Below are positions 33,298-42,178 of a DNA stretch of 64,000 bases, in pieces. This DNA comes from Fibrobacter sp. (GTDB lineage: Bacteria; Fibrobacterota; Fibrobacteria; Fibrobacterales; Fibrobacteraceae). The notes below the pieces were generated by a model. It saw only the letters and a program-made list of their open reading frames with translations, made no database searches and was not told where the DNA came from. The stretch spans positions 58,465 to 122,464 of the forward strand of contig NZ_JAFWOM010000043.1 of NCBI RefSeq assembly GCF_017545445.1, read 5' to 3'. Within the stretch, counting starts at the first letter, position 1. Every line of letters begins with the position of its first letter. A program made the position numbers and the translations under genes.

Positions 33298-34413
33298 TTA
33301 CCAAATGTGGGCGCCAAGACCAATCATGAAATGGTTTTGAAAGCCTTCCTTGCCATCCCATTCGGCTGCGTATTTGATTTTCAGGGCTAAATAGTCTTGA
33401 GTGTGAAATTCAGAATCGGGTTTTCCTAAATAAAAACGCCAATCCGCTTGTGCTCCAGCGTATTTTGCAAATGTTTTTTTGTCACTATCGTGTTCCCCTA
33501 AGCCAACAAATGGGTGAATCTTGAAACGCTCTGAATCGTATGCTACAAATCCTAGTGTCCCAAACTTTTTTTCAAGGATTGTCATTGTGAAAATTATCCG
33601 TTTAACTTGTATGGGAATACTTAAGAATATTTTTCCTGGAGTTGAATAAAATACTTCGACTCCTAATCCTCCCGTATATAATTTTTTTGTTGCAGGATTG
33701 GCAGTTAGTGTTTCGTATCGTCTTTGAATGGTGCTTTTTATTTGTCGAATTTGCGGAATGTATTGGAAATTGGGGTATTTGTTTTCGAAGTTTTCTAGAC
33801 TCTTCAGACTTTCTTCGTAACTTTCTTTGTCCGGTACTCCAATTGTGGCATCGCGGATTCGGTTTCTACTGTAACTTCTGGGCAAGCAGGCGAGAATCCT
33901 TGCCAATTCCTTTTGCTCTTGTGAAATATCGGACGCTTCTATTTGATGAATTTTCTGGACTAGTACTTCATTTGTACTTGCGTCTATTACTTTGTTTAAA
34001 TATTCGCCTAGATAATTCTTTGTCGTTGGAAAAATTGTTACGCTGGGCTCGTCGTCAATGTACTTGTTCACCCAGAGATCAACGGCCAAATCGTATTTTT
34101 CAATGAATAAATAGATTTGCAACCTTTCGTAATCTGTGATGATTGATTTGTTCGGATTCCCTGGCTCGGTAAGTTTTAAAATTTCATCGGGCTCGCGTTC
34201 AAGATCATCTAGTTTTAGCGCATTGTATAAACGCATTCGTGCTTCGTGTACTGCTCGTTCTTTTATGGGCAAGCCTGCGAATAGAGTGTCTATTCCATTT
34301 GAATCCGCTGCTGTCGATAGAGTCTCTGTTGGATGTAACGGCTCTGTCGGTGTTTCTTGCGAAAAACACCAACCTGCAAGTAAAAACGTTAAACACAGAA
34401 CAACTCTCATCAT
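33298..34413 (-). CDS. secreted protein of unknown function, possible outer-membrane protein
   Basis: 371 residues. A signal peptide ends at about WCFSQ (residue 19); the Cys is not in a lipobox. Residues 20-240 are mainly helical and charged, TPR-like in rhythm but without a firm match. The last 130 residues alternate beta-strands (LYTGGLGVEVFYSTPG, DYLALKIKYAAEW) and end in an aromatic residue (W), as in outer-membrane barrels. TATATT lies 6 bases before the ATG, and heptad repeats fill the upstream gap. murD follows 40 bases downstream. Confidence 0.65.
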   Translation of the reverse strand: MMRVVLCLTFLLAGWCFSQETPTEPLHPTETLSTAADSNGIDTLFAGLPIKERAVHEARMRLYNALKLDDLEREPDEILKLTEPGNPNKSIITDYERLQIYLFIEKYDLAVDLWVNKYIDDEPSVTIFPTTKNYLGEYLNKVIDASTNEVLVQKIHQIEASDISQEQKELARILACLPRSYSRNRIRDATIGVPDKESYEESLKSLENFENKYPNFQYIPQIRQIKSTIQRRYETLTANPATKKLYTGGLGVEVFYSTPGKIFLSIPIQVKRIIFTMTILEKKFGTLGFVAYDSERFKIHPFVGLGEHDSDKKTFAKYAGAQADWRFYLGKPDSEFHTQDYLALKIKYAAEWDGKEGFQNHFMIGLGAHIW

Positions 34414-34429
34414 TTATCCAATATACAAT

Positions 34430-34499
34430 TCTCCAATAACCATTGACCAATAACCAAAAACCATAGACTAATGACTACTGACCAATGACCAAAAACAAA
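34430..34499. repeat. heptad array (AATGACC/AATAACC type)
   Basis: Ten consecutive 7-mers, for example AATAACC, ATTGACC, AATAACC, AAAAACC, ATAGACT, AATGACT, ACTGACC, AATGACC. It lies between tRNA-Leu copy 2 and the gene ending at 33298. Confidence 0.85.
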
Positions 34500-34525
34500 A
34501 ATCCGCTCTCTTTCGAGAACGGACT
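34496..34525 (-). terminator. intrinsic terminator after tRNA-Leu copy 2
   Basis: Minus strand: TCCGTTCTC-GAAA-GAGAGCGGA followed by a T-rich run. It closes the tpiA-secG-tRNA transcript. Confidence 0.8.
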
Positions 34526-34531
34526 TCTGAA

Positions 34532-34615
34532 TGCGGTCGGACAGACTTGAACTGTCATGAGATTGCTCCCACTAGCACCTCAAGCTAGCGTGTCTACCAA
34601 TTCCACCACGACCGC
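34532..34615 (-). tRNA. tRNA-Leu (anticodon GAG), copy 2
   Basis: 84 nt, identical to copy 1 except one base in the variable-arm loop (34564). It lies 48 bases after secG, the same linkage as secG-leuU in E. coli, and is probably transcribed with tpiA-secG. Confidence 0.96.
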
Positions 34616-34663
34616 AGAGCGTAGCTCGCCGTAATCATTGCTGATACGGCGAATTACAAACTC

Positions 34664-35182
34664 TTACTTCGCTGCTTTCTTCTTGCCTTTCTTTGCGGGT
34701 TTCGCTGGGGCTTCCGGAGCCGGAGCTGCAGCTTCTGGAGCCGGTGCTTCGGCCTTCACTTCGGCAGCAGGTGCGGCTGGAGCGACTTCAGCGGGAGCTT
34801 CGGTCTTCACTTCAGCAGGTGCTGCAGGAGCAACTTCGGCAGGAGCGTTGAACGTTGCCGGGAGTGCCGGAACAGCCGGTGCAGCTTGTTCTGCTGCATT
34901 TTCGCGAGTAGCCTTCTGCATGGCGGATTCTTCAACAACCTGGTCTTGCTTAGCCGTGATGAGGCCAAGAGCAAAAACCACGATGAAGAAAATCACGGCG
35001 ACGACACGGGTCAACTTCTGGATGAAAGTCGCTGCGCCGGCGGTAGAAAATGCAGATTGCGAAGTCATGCCACCAAGTCCAGCAAGACCTCCCATCTTGT
35101 CATTCTGAACGAGAACGAGGAGAGAGAGGAAAATGCAAAGGAACACGTGGAGGACGATCAATACCCAAAAGAGAGTTGTCAT
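34664..35182 (-). CDS. secG: preprotein translocase subunit SecG with Ala/Pro/Glu-rich tail
   Basis: 172 residues, much longer than the usual 75-110. The SecG core is residues 1-80: a membrane helix FWVLIVLHVFLCIFLSLLVL, the conserved VQNDKMGGLAGLGG, STAGAATFIQKLTRVV and a second helix. The remaining 90 residues are a low-complexity tail of Ala, Pro, Glu and Val with a basic end (KKGKKKAAK). SecG assists SecYE in export. It sits between tpiA and tRNA-Leu, a widely conserved order. Confidence 0.9.
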   Translation of the reverse strand: MTTLFWVLIVLHVFLCIFLSLLVLVQNDKMGGLAGLGGMTSQSAFSTAGAATFIQKLTRVVAVIFFIVVFALGLITAKQDQVVEESAMQKATRENAAEQAAPAVPALPATFNAPAEVAPAAPAEVKTEAPAEVAPAAPAAEVKAEAPAPEAAAPAPEAPAKPAKKGKKKAAK

Positions 35183-35220
35183 AGTCGTTTTTTACCTTGA
35201 GTTTAAAGTTTTGTCGGAAA

Positions 35221-35982
35221 TTACTTAGCTTCTGCAGCGTCGATGATTTCCTTGAAGGTGTTGGCCTTGAGACCTGCACCGCCGATAAGGCCACCGTCGA
35301 TGTCCTTCTGAGCGAGGAGGCCAGCTGCGTTGGCGCCCTTCATGGAGCCACCGTACTGGATGCGCATGCCTTCAGCAACAGCTTCACCGTAGATTTCCTT
35401 AACAACGGAACGGACATAAGCCTGTGTTTCTTCAGCCTGTTCGTCGGTAGCGGTAACGCCAGTGCCGATTGCCCAAACCGGTTCGTAAGCGAGAACGCAC
35501 TTTGCGGCGTCTTCAGCAGAAACGTCCTTGAATGCACCCTTGACTTGAAGGCCGAGAACTTCCTTGAGGATGCCGCCGTTGCGCTGGTCGAGAGTTTCGC
35601 CAATGCAGATGATCGGCTTGAGGCCAGCTTCGAGAGTCTTCTTGACCTTGAGGTTCACGGTTTCTTCCGTTTCGTGGAAGTACTGACGCTGTTCGGAGTG
35701 ACCGATGATCACGTATTCAGCACCGATTTCCTTCACCATGTCGATGGAAACCTTACCCGTGTATGCGCCCTGGTCCTTCCAGTGGATGTCCTGGATAGCG
35801 AGCTTCACGTTCGTGCCCTTAACAACGTCTGCAACCTTAGCTGCAGCGAGGTAGGTCGGAGCGATCACGACTTCGGTCTTCTTCACATCCTTAACAGCTT
35901 CCACGATATCCTTAGCGAGCTGAACGGATTCGCTAACGGTCTTGTTCATCTTCCAGTTACCAGCAATGATATACTGACGCAT
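35221..35982 (-). CDS. tpiA: triosephosphate isomerase
   Basis: 253 residues. Glycolytic interconversion of DHAP and G3P. NWKMNKT (Lys near 12), IIGHSEQRQYF (catalytic His near 96), AYEPVWAIGTG (catalytic Glu near 168) and the phosphate loop YGGSMKGANA and GGLIGGAGL are all present. AAGGAG precedes the ATG with normal spacing. It leads the tpiA-secG-tRNA-Leu unit; the promoter is at 36021-36049. Confidence 0.97.
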   Translation of the reverse strand: MRQYIIAGNWKMNKTVSESVQLAKDIVEAVKDVKKTEVVIAPTYLAAAKVADVVKGTNVKLAIQDIHWKDQGAYTGKVSIDMVKEIGAEYVIIGHSEQRQYFHETEETVNLKVKKTLEAGLKPIICIGETLDQRNGGILKEVLGLQVKGAFKDVSAEDAAKCVLAYEPVWAIGTGVTATDEQAEETQAYVRSVVKEIYGEAVAEGMRIQYGGSMKGANAAGLLAQKDIDGGLIGGAGLKANTFKEIIDAAEAK

Positions 35983-36020
35983 AATTAACTCCTTGAGAGG
36001 TTTAAAATTTAACGGGCGTA

Positions 36021-36049
36021 AATGTAGAAAATCCTATTATGAATGTCAC
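36021..36049 (-). promoter_or_regulatory. promoter of tpiA
   Basis: Minus strand: GTGACA and TACATT with 17 bases between, about 40 bases before the start codon. Confidence 0.65.
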
Positions 36050-36287
36050 CCTAGATTACACTTGTCACCCCAAAAACTTTCCCTACCTAATACCTAACCC
36101 CTAATACAAAAAATCCCCTCGGCATTAAACCAAGGGGTGCAGTGCATTTTAGGTTATAGGTTGTAGGCTATAGGGGGTAGAGTTAAGTGATTAGTGGTCA
36201 GGATTTATAATCGCGGCGAAACCGCCCTGCCTACTAACCACTGCTTACTGTTTACTACCTATTACCTAAACCCTAACACCTAATAAA
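36050..36287. repeat. heptad arrays and a partial REP-like sequence
   Basis: A truncated TGTCACCCC element at 36064 is followed by heptads at 36081-36106 (TAATACC, TAACCCC), 36152-36200 (AGGTTAT, AGGTTGT, AGGCTAT) and 36228-36287 (ACTAACC, ACTGCTT, ACTGTTT, ACTACCT, ATTACCT, AAACCCT, AACACCT). The last run ends at the stop codon of the lipoprotein gene. No gene was seen. Confidence 0.8.
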
Positions 36288-36731
36288 CTAGTGGTCGTAG
36301 TTGCTCGAACGGCTAGAGGTCGGCGGAGGAGATCCACCATAGCGGTCGCCTTCCATCTTGTCGAGGACGAGTTCCGCTTCGTAACCCTTCAAACGAGCCT
36401 GTTCCGGAGCTTTCCAGAACAAGCGTGTGATGAGCTTTCCTTCGAGTGTGTAGTATTCCCAAATTTTGCCGTCAGCAAGTTCCTTGTCTGGTGGTCCCCA
36501 CAAGAGGTTCACCATGTCGGTGGTCATGCCTTCTTCGACGTAGCCCTGCTTGAAGGTGTTCTGCAGGTGTTTGTCGATGCCCATGCTTTCCTTCGAAACG
36601 AAGTATTCGCGTTCGTATTCGTTCTGTCCCACGCCGCGTTCAATCAGCACGGGCGACGAATACTTGTTGTTCGCGCATCCAAAAAGCATGAGGGCACCGA
36701 AGGAAATTATGCACAGATGTGAAAATTTCAT
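36288..36731 (-). CDS. BamE/SmpA-like lipoprotein
   Basis: 147 residues from ATG 36731, chosen because AAGGAG lies 6 bases upstream and the lipobox LMLFGC follows at residues 14-19; the frame itself extends to 36779. The mature part contains EEGMTTDMVNLLWGPPDKE and GKIWEYY, the GMT-x-V-x-LGxP...WxY pattern of the SmpA/OmlA (BamE) fold. In other bacteria such proteins assist outer-membrane protein assembly; here the link is inference. The C-terminus is Ser/Pro-rich with a final His. Confidence 0.65.
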   Translation of the reverse strand: MKFSHLCIISFGALMLFGCANNKYSSPVLIERGVGQNEYEREYFVSKESMGIDKHLQNTFKQGYVEEGMTTDMVNLLWGPPDKELADGKIWEYYTLEGKLITRLFWKAPEQARLKGYEAELVLDKMEGDRYGGSPPPTSSRSSNYDH

Positions 36732-36811
36732 TGGATCTCCTTGTATTTGATGACCACAAAATAAGTATTTATTGTGCAAGTAGCTAAATAATTTTTAGAT
36801 TTTACATTGAA

Positions 36812-37789
36812 ATGAAGAAGATTAACGCTTTGTTTAAAATTATTTTACTTAATGTCGCCTTTTTAGCCACCATGTCGCTTGGGGCGATGGGGTTTGATCA
36901 GTCCAGCCTTGTCGGATTCCGCTACGGACCGAACCTCTCTTGGGGAGGAATGGTCAATTCGCCAATTGTTTGGGGACAGTGGGTTCCGCAATTGAGTGCC
37001 GGAATGCGCTATACATGGCTTGAACCTTTGCAACCGTTAAATTACGGCGAACCGCTTGGTATAGCTTCGTCATATCTCAAAATGGATGGATCCATTGAAA
37101 TCACTCCGTTTTATGGAGGCTTTAGTGCAGGGCTTGGACTTCGTCCGTTCAAGGTGAACCCGCAGATCGAGTTCAATTTTGTCTATGAAAGCTTCTTCTA
37201 TTTCAAGTCCAATCTTGAAATGGTCAATGCTGATGTCAGCGGCGGCGGTCATATCGCTGAAACATGGAATTCTGATTACATTTTGGACCACGTTGGAAAA
37301 TCGGAATTTGACTATGCCCAGCTGTTCGACATGGGGCTTGATCTCAGTTATAGTTTGCCGCATGGAGGCCTTATTGGCATTGGGGCTCATTATATCCTTT
37401 CGGATATCAGTACGGATTTCGATGGCAAAAGCTATGATTACGAACGTAATATGCCTGTGTTCAGCCGAGACTATATCGTCCAAATCCAAAGTTTTGGGCG
37501 ACTGCCGGTGTCGAGTCTCGTATCCGTCATTTACGAGGGATTGTTCCTGAAAACGGGACTTCTACGTAGTGGCGGTAGCGTGAAAAAAGAATCCTTGAGT
37601 TACCGTATGATGCTTGTCGGAGCTCACTTCTCTTGGATGGATGGTCTTCGCAATTTTATCGTCAAAGCCGGTATGTGGAATCGTGACAAGAAGCGCTTTT
37701 ATAATGGCTCATTCGCCCAGCAGCTTCTTGTTCAGCTTGAGTATAAGGGGTATTTTTCGTTCCCCTTCCATGGCAATTTTCCCAAATAA
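36812..37789 (+). CDS. outer-membrane beta-barrel protein, unknown
   Basis: 325 residues. A signal peptide of about 27 residues ends near LGAMG. The rest is a run of amphipathic strands rich in Gly and aromatics (LVGFRYGPNLSW, GGFSAGLGLRPF, GGLIGIGAHYIL), the composition of an outer-membrane barrel. No family recognised. TACATT lies 3 bases before the ATG. The 3' end overlaps the convergent gene by 81 bases. Confidence 0.65.
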   Translation: MKKINALFKIILLNVAFLATMSLGAMGFDQSSLVGFRYGPNLSWGGMVNSPIVWGQWVPQLSAGMRYTWLEPLQPLNYGEPLGIASSYLKMDGSIEITPFYGGFSAGLGLRPFKVNPQIEFNFVYESFFYFKSNLEMVNADVSGGGHIAETWNSDYILDHVGKSEFDYAQLFDMGLDLSYSLPHGGLIGIGAHYILSDISTDFDGKSYDYERNMPVFSRDYIVQIQSFGRLPVSSLVSVIYEGLFLKTGLLRSGGSVKKESLSYRMMLVGAHFSWMDGLRNFIVKAGMWNRDKKRFYNGSFAQQLLVQLEYKGYFSFPFHGNFPK

Positions 37790-38491
37790 CTTAGGGACTG
37801 GGAATAATATTTTAGACTTTATCGACTTGAGCAACGGGTCCGTTTTCAGTGCTTGGGCCGGGTAAGCGGATCTAATCCAGATGTTTCCGCCGTAATTGCT
37901 GCTGGCGACGTTCACTAGAGTCGGAAGTTCCTCGTTGGCGTAAGATTTCCAGTTTGAAAGTGCGAAATAGCGTGATCTTGATGCTCCGTGCATGACCGCT
38001 TTGCCTGGTTTGGGGAGAGAATCAATGACGAGACTCCACCACATCATGGAGTTCGAAGTAGCAAAGACATTGGGGGAGGTGCTCCTTGTCGAGTCGGGGC
38101 ATTTGAAGTAGCCGTTGGCGAGGAGTTCTAGGTCGTCAAGTCTAAGCGGCGTTTTTCCGATAGTCTCTTTGAGGTGGTGCAGTCCGAGCTGCCGTTTGAT
38201 TTTTGAATCTCCGATTTCCATGTAGCGGTAGCTGCCGGATGTGATGAACGCGAACGAGTGACCGTCATAAAGGTTTACAAAGAATGTATCTAACGTTTCG
38301 TTGTGGTGTCTCCATTCGACAGACACGCTAGCCCTGTTCTTTTCTTCGTTGACGAAACGTCCTTCGATGTTAACGACGATTGACGAGTTCGTCAAAAGAT
38401 GCGGACAGTTTTTGGGCATGCTGTTATCGGCCATCGAAAACGAGGCGAAAAAACATATAACAATAGCTGTTAATTTTATGCTTTTAATCAT
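37709..38491 (-). CDS. secreted protein, unknown function
   Basis: 260 residues with a signal peptide (MIKSIKLTAIVICFFASFSMA-DN). No domain recognised. The mature part has two Cys, a Ser/Thr-rich patch near 125 and a beta-rich centre. Its last 27 codons lie antisense to the end of the barrel gene at 36812. If the overlap is real, one of the two C-termini must tolerate unusual constraints. A nearby Shine-Dalgarno is weak (AGGT). Confidence 0.6.
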   Translation of the reverse strand: MIKSIKLTAIVICFFASFSMADNSMPKNCPHLLTNSSIVVNIEGRFVNEEKNRASVSVEWRHHNETLDTFFVNLYDGHSFAFITSGSYRYMEIGDSKIKRQLGLHHLKETIGKTPLRLDDLELLANGYFKCPDSTRSTSPNVFATSNSMMWWSLVIDSLPKPGKAVMHGASRSRYFALSNWKSYANEELPTLVNVASSNYGGNIWIRSAYPAQALKTDPLLKSIKSKILFPVPKLFGKIAMEGERKIPLILKLNKKLLGE

Positions 38492-38619
38492 ACCTATGAA
38501 GATAGATAAATTTACACGAATTGGGTCTATCCCAAAAGTTAAAGTTATGTAAATTATGAAGTATCAACGACTTACAACTCTGTGAAATGTTGATAACTTA
38601 CAATTTAAAATAAAAGAAA

Positions 38620-38668
38620 ACCCCGGCTCTCCCTAAATGGCTAAAAAGGAAAGGCCGAGGTTTATTGT
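38620..38668 (-). terminator. probable transcription terminator downstream of recA
   Basis: Minus strand: CCTCGGCC and GCCGGGG form a stem with a long loop, followed by a TTTTCTTTTATTTT run. Confidence 0.5.
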
Positions 38669-38695
38669 TTTTTCAGGAAGAAAAATTTTAGTAGA

Positions 38696-39020
38696 TATTG
38701 GCGGTAGGATGTCGGACGTAGGCGGTAGGAAGTAGACTGTAGGATGTTGGAAGTGTCATCCTCGAAGCGGAGCGGAGGGGATCCAGTGAAGGTATGGAGT
38801 CGCCCGCTAAGCGATGAACTGGTTGGTGAGGTTTGCTTCGACAAGCTCAGCACAGGCTTAAGGTCACTGAGCCCGCCGAAGTGCTCCAACTTTATGCTGA
38901 ATCATGGGGTATGAGGTGTTCAGTAGGTTGTTACTGTGTATCATCCTGACTCTCCGGCTGCCACTTCGGTTGTCGCCCCGGCCTATCAGGTCCCTGAGCC
39001 TGCCGAAGGGCCGGGGGCGG
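38696..39020. repeat. heptad array followed by REP-like elements
   Basis: 38696-38750 is a heptad run (TAGGATG, TCGGACG, TAGGCGG, TAGGAAG, TAGACTG, TAGGATG). It is followed by GTCATCCTCGAAGCGGAG...GATCCAGTG (38752-38788), a CTTCGACAAGCTCAG/CTGAGCCCGCCGAAG hairpin pair (38837-38882) and GTCGCCCCGG...GGTCCCTGAGCCTGCCGAAGG (38962-39010). These are intergenic palindromes of types common in many bacteria. No gene was seen. Confidence 0.75.
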
Positions 39021-39035
39021 TATGTACGTTTAAGC

Positions 39036-40136
39036 CTAAGCTTCGTCCGGCATGACTTCGCTTTCGCCGTCTTCACCGATATCGACAGAGTCGTTTTCGC
39101 CCAGCTTGAAGAGTTCCACGTCCTTCATGCTTTCGCGAATCTTCTGTTCGATTTCGTTGCAGAGTTCAGCGTTGTCCTTCAAGAACAAACGGGTGTTTTC
39201 GCGACCCTGGCCAATGCGTTCGTTGTTGTAGCTGAACCAGGAACCGCTCTTCTGGATGATATCCAGTTCGCAAGCGAGGTCGAGGATGGATGCTTCGCGA
39301 GAAACGCCCACGCCGTAGAGAATGTCGAATTCGCACTGCGTGAACGGAGCCGCGACCTTGTTCTTCACAATCTTTACGCGAGTGCGGTTGCCGATAACTT
39401 CTTCACCGTTCTTGATGGCCGCGATACGGCGGATGTCGATACGCTGCGAGGCGTAGAACTTCAAGGCATTACCGCCGGTAGTCGTTTCCGGGTTCCCGAA
39501 CATCACGCCAATCTTCATGCGCAACTGGTTGATGAAAATCATGCAAGTGTTTGACTTCGAGAGAATGCCGGTGAGCTTGCGGAGGGCCTGCGACATGAGG
39601 CGAGCCTGGAGGCCCACGTGGTTGTCGCCCATTTCGCCGTTGATTTCGGCCTGCGGGACAAGTGCTGCCACAGAATCGACGACAATGATGTCGATTGCGC
39701 CAGAACGCACTAGCGTTTCGGCAATGTCCAACGCCTGTTCGCCGGTGTCCGGCTGCGAGACGAGGAGCGATTCGATATCGACTCCGAGCTTGCGGGCATA
39801 GACAGCGTCGAATGCGTGTTCTGCGTCGATGAACGCCGCCACGCCGCCGAGCTTCTGGGCTTCGGCAATCGCATGCAAGGCAAGCGTTGTCTTACCGGAA
39901 GATTCCGGTCCGTAAATTTCGATAATGCGTCCGCGGGGGAATCCGCCTACGCCAAGTGCCATGTCCAGCTGGATGCACCCGGTCGGGATGACCGGGATGT
40001 CTTCGACCGGCTGTTGACCGAGGGCCATGATGGAACCTTTACCATAATTCTTTTCGATTTGTGCAATTGCAGCTTCGACTGCTTTTGCCTTGTCGGCGGA
40101 AAGGTTGCTTGTGGGGGTTGTTGTTTTTTTGGCCAT
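39036..40136 (-). CDS. recA: recombinase RecA
   Basis: 366 residues. Strand exchange and SOS co-protease. Walker [10 protein letters not shown] lies near residue 75, Walker [13 protein letters not shown] near 150, loop L1 [12 protein letters not shown], and loop L2 [21 protein letters not shown] near 210. The acidic C-terminal tail is present. GGAGTCAACA precedes the ATG. It follows the cinA-like gene by 42 bases but also has its own promoter inside the end of that gene. Confidence 0.99.
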   Translation of the reverse strand: MAKKTTTPTSNLSADKAKAVEAAIAQIEKNYGKGSIMALGQQPVEDIPVIPTGCIQLDMALGVGGFPRGRIIEIYGPESSGKTTLALHAIAEAQKLGGVAAFIDAEHAFDAVYARKLGVDIESLLVSQPDTGEQALDIAETLVRSGAIDIIVVDSVAALVPQAEINGEMGDNHVGLQARLMSQALRKLTGILSKSNTCMIFINQLRMKIGVMFGNPETTTGGNALKFYASQRIDIRRIAAIKNGEEVIGNRTRVKIVKNKVAAPFTQCEFDILYGVGVSREASILDLACELDIIQKSGSWFSYNNERIGQGRENTRLFLKDNAELCNEIEQKIRESMKDVELFKLGENDSVDIGEDGESEVMPDEA

Positions 40137-40168
40137 TGTTGACTCCGTTTTTTATCTTTTTTTTTGTT

Positions 40169-40197
40169 AATATACTAATTAGTGAACTTTTGTGCAA
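40169..40197 (-). promoter_or_regulatory. recA promoter
   Basis: Minus strand: TTGCAC and TATATT separated by 17 bases, overlapping the last codons of the CinA-like gene. No LexA-type palindrome was recognised. Confidence 0.7.
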
Positions 40198-40721
40198 GTG
40201 CTTTTTTGGTTATTCAACAAAAAAAGAAGCTTGCCCATTATCTTTAACACGCTTTTTTCACGGATTTGTCCACGGTTTCCTGTAAAAATTTCGTAAAAAG
40301 CTTCATTTTGCAAACTGTTGGCGACACACATCCATACTGTACCGACCGGTTTGCCCGGTTCCGCACCGGTTGGGCCGGCTATTCCCGAAGTCGCGACCGC
40401 CCATTCGCAGTTGAATATTTTGCGGGCGCCTTCGGCCATGGCTTTGACAGTTTGCTCGCTCACGGCTCCGTACTTTTCGAGAATATCGCTATCTACTCCC
40501 AACAAGTCGTGCTTGACTTCGTTCTGGTAAGCGACGATTCCTCCCTTCAAAATTGCAGAAGAACCCGCTTCGTTGACGATGCTCGATGCGATAAGCCCGC
40601 CTGTGCAGGATTCCGCCGTCGCCATCATCTCGCCGCGTTTGATCAGTTCTTCCTTGATTTTCAAGGCAAGTTCGTGAATTTCGTGTTCGATATTGGTTGT
40701 TTCGTTCATCATTACACCCAT
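40179..40721 (-). CDS. CinA C-terminal-type nicotinamide-nucleotide amidohydrolase (PncC)
   Basis: 180 residues, only the amidohydrolase domain of CinA. ATAESCTGGLIAS near residue 35 and ATSGIAGPTGAEPGKPVGTVW near 110 are the family signatures. It deamidates NMN in pyridine nucleotide salvage. Three in-frame ATGs (40721, 40712, 40709) leave the start uncertain; the latter two are preceded by GGGTG. Placement directly before recA recalls the cinA-recA unit of streptococci. The 3' end carries the recA promoter. Confidence 0.88.
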   Translation of the reverse strand: MGVMMNETTNIEHEIHELALKIKEELIKRGEMMATAESCTGGLIASSIVNEAGSSAILKGGIVAYQNEVKHDLLGVDSDILEKYGAVSEQTVKAMAEGARKIFNCEWAVATSGIAGPTGAEPGKPVGTVWMCVANSLQNEAFYEIFTGNRGQIREKSVLKIMGKLLFLLNNQKSTCTKVH

Positions 40722-40803
40722 AAGTTAGAAACGTTAAATGTCAAAAACAGACATTTTTGTAAAAACTTGAAAATTTTTTACCCCGCACGCTCGTCATCGG
40801 AGC

Positions 40804-40832
40804 TGTCATCCCGGACTCTGTTCCGGGATCGG
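40804..40832. repeat. REP-like palindrome
   Basis: TGTCATCCCGGACTCTGTTC followed by CGGGATCGG: the same element as at 31852 and 49239 with one compensated base pair. Confidence 0.75.
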
Positions 40833-40909
40833 CTTTTGGCGAGGAAAAAGTAGATAACTTTTAAATCTTTGTTATTTAAAGTAACCCTCTTTTTCTATAT
40901 TCGCCCTCA

Positions 40910-42067
40910 ATGATAGCGAAAATCCTCATAACGGCTCTATTGATGCTTTGTGCGTCTCTTTTTGCGGTGACTCCTGTACCGGCATCGGCTGTTGTGGATA
41001 GTCTGAAGAAGGTGGCTCCTTCTCGTGATTCAGTCGCGACGGATTCGGTTCTGGCAAGATTTCGCGAATCGTCCATTGGCAACGCTGTTGCGAATTCCAC
41101 GCGTGCTGTTGAGGCCGTTGAATCAGACGACGATGAAAATGATGCTATTATCATTGAACATGAAGAAGAACCCATGACTCCGCTTGTTCGAGGCAAGACG
41201 GGCATTGTGGCTATAGATACGCTCCCCGTGAACGAATGGGACATCCCGACGGAGCGTAATTCTCTAAAATACGCTATGCTTTTCAGCTTGCTTCCTGGCG
41301 GTGGCCAATATTATACAGAGCATTATGTCCGTGGCGGATTCTTGACGGGCATCGAAGGCTTGCTCATTTACGACATCTTTTTCAACCGTTCTTTCCAGCG
41401 GGATAGGCTTCTAGAACGCGCCGGTTCTTTCCAAGATTCCGTCCGCTATTTTTCAACGCGGCAGCTTGAAGGCCCTCGCGACAGTATTGCCGCTTATCAT
41501 TCGAAACGCCTTGAATTCCTTGAACGCGTTCGTGCTCAAAGCGACAAGAAAATGGAACAAGAAGATGTCCGCAAGGCCGAAATGGCATGGCTTATCGGCA
41601 TTCACCTTTACGGAATGTTCGATACGTTTGGCATCTGGTACAATAATAATTGTCGAAGCACCGAATACCGCGATATGAAAACGGCTGTTCTTTGGGCTAT
41701 TTTGCCGGGCGGCGGACAGATTTTCAATCGCGATTTTGGCAAGGCGGGCCTTGTCTATATGGGCTTGCTTGGGGCTATCGTGAGCGTTTCCACCTCGCAA
41801 AATATGGTCAATTATTACCTCGATCGTAAACACTTGGTCGAAAAAGAAAGCCCCGGTTCCGAGGAATACGAACGTATTACAGAACGTGTCACGTATTATA
41901 GAAAGAACCGTAATACGTATATTTGGGGTGGAGTGTTAATTTACTTGTACTCTATTGCCGATGCCGCCGTTGATGCTCTCCTGAGCGATTTCGACAGCCC
42001 TCTGCACATGGCGCTTCTCCCGAACTTTGCCGGCGGTGCCCAAGCCGTCATGACTCTTGATTTTTGA
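40910..42067 (+). CDS. DUF5683-like membrane protein with duplicated LPGGGQ module
   Basis: 385 residues. A signal peptide (about 20 residues) and an acidic linker (SDDDENDAIIIEHEEEP) are followed by two similar membrane modules: KYAMLFSLLPGGGQYYTEHYVRGG near 122 and KTAVLWAILPGGGQIFNRDFGKAG near 260, each with hydrophobic helices. The LPGxGQ-Y motif is typical of DUF5683, whose role is unknown. The internal duplication suggests a two-unit membrane fold. TATATT lies 8 bases before the ATG with no Shine-Dalgarno. Confidence 0.7.
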   Translation: MIAKILITALLMLCASLFAVTPVPASAVVDSLKKVAPSRDSVATDSVLARFRESSIGNAVANSTRAVEAVESDDDENDAIIIEHEEEPMTPLVRGKTGIVAIDTLPVNEWDIPTERNSLKYAMLFSLLPGGGQYYTEHYVRGGFLTGIEGLLIYDIFFNRSFQRDRLLERAGSFQDSVRYFSTRQLEGPRDSIAAYHSKRLEFLERVRAQSDKKMEQEDVRKAEMAWLIGIHLYGMFDTFGIWYNNNCRSTEYRDMKTAVLWAILPGGGQIFNRDFGKAGLVYMGLLGAIVSVSTSQNMVNYYLDRKHLVEKESPGSEEYERITERVTYYRKNRNTYIWGGVLIYLYSIADAAVDALLSDFDSPLHMALLPNFAGGAQAVMTLDF

Positions 42068-42084
42068 GCATTGAGGTCTGCATT

Positions 42085-42140
42085 GTCATCCTCGAAGCTG
42101 TCTTCCTGGAGGCACTGAGTGCCGATAGGATTCATTATTT
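42085..42140. repeat. REP-like element
   Basis: GTCATCCTCGAAGC...CCTGGAGGCACTGAGTGCCGATAGGATTCAT, a relative of the elements at 38752 and 49142. Confidence 0.6.
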
Positions 42141-42178
42141 CTTGCGCTCCCATAGCCCATAACCCATAGTTATCTCGT

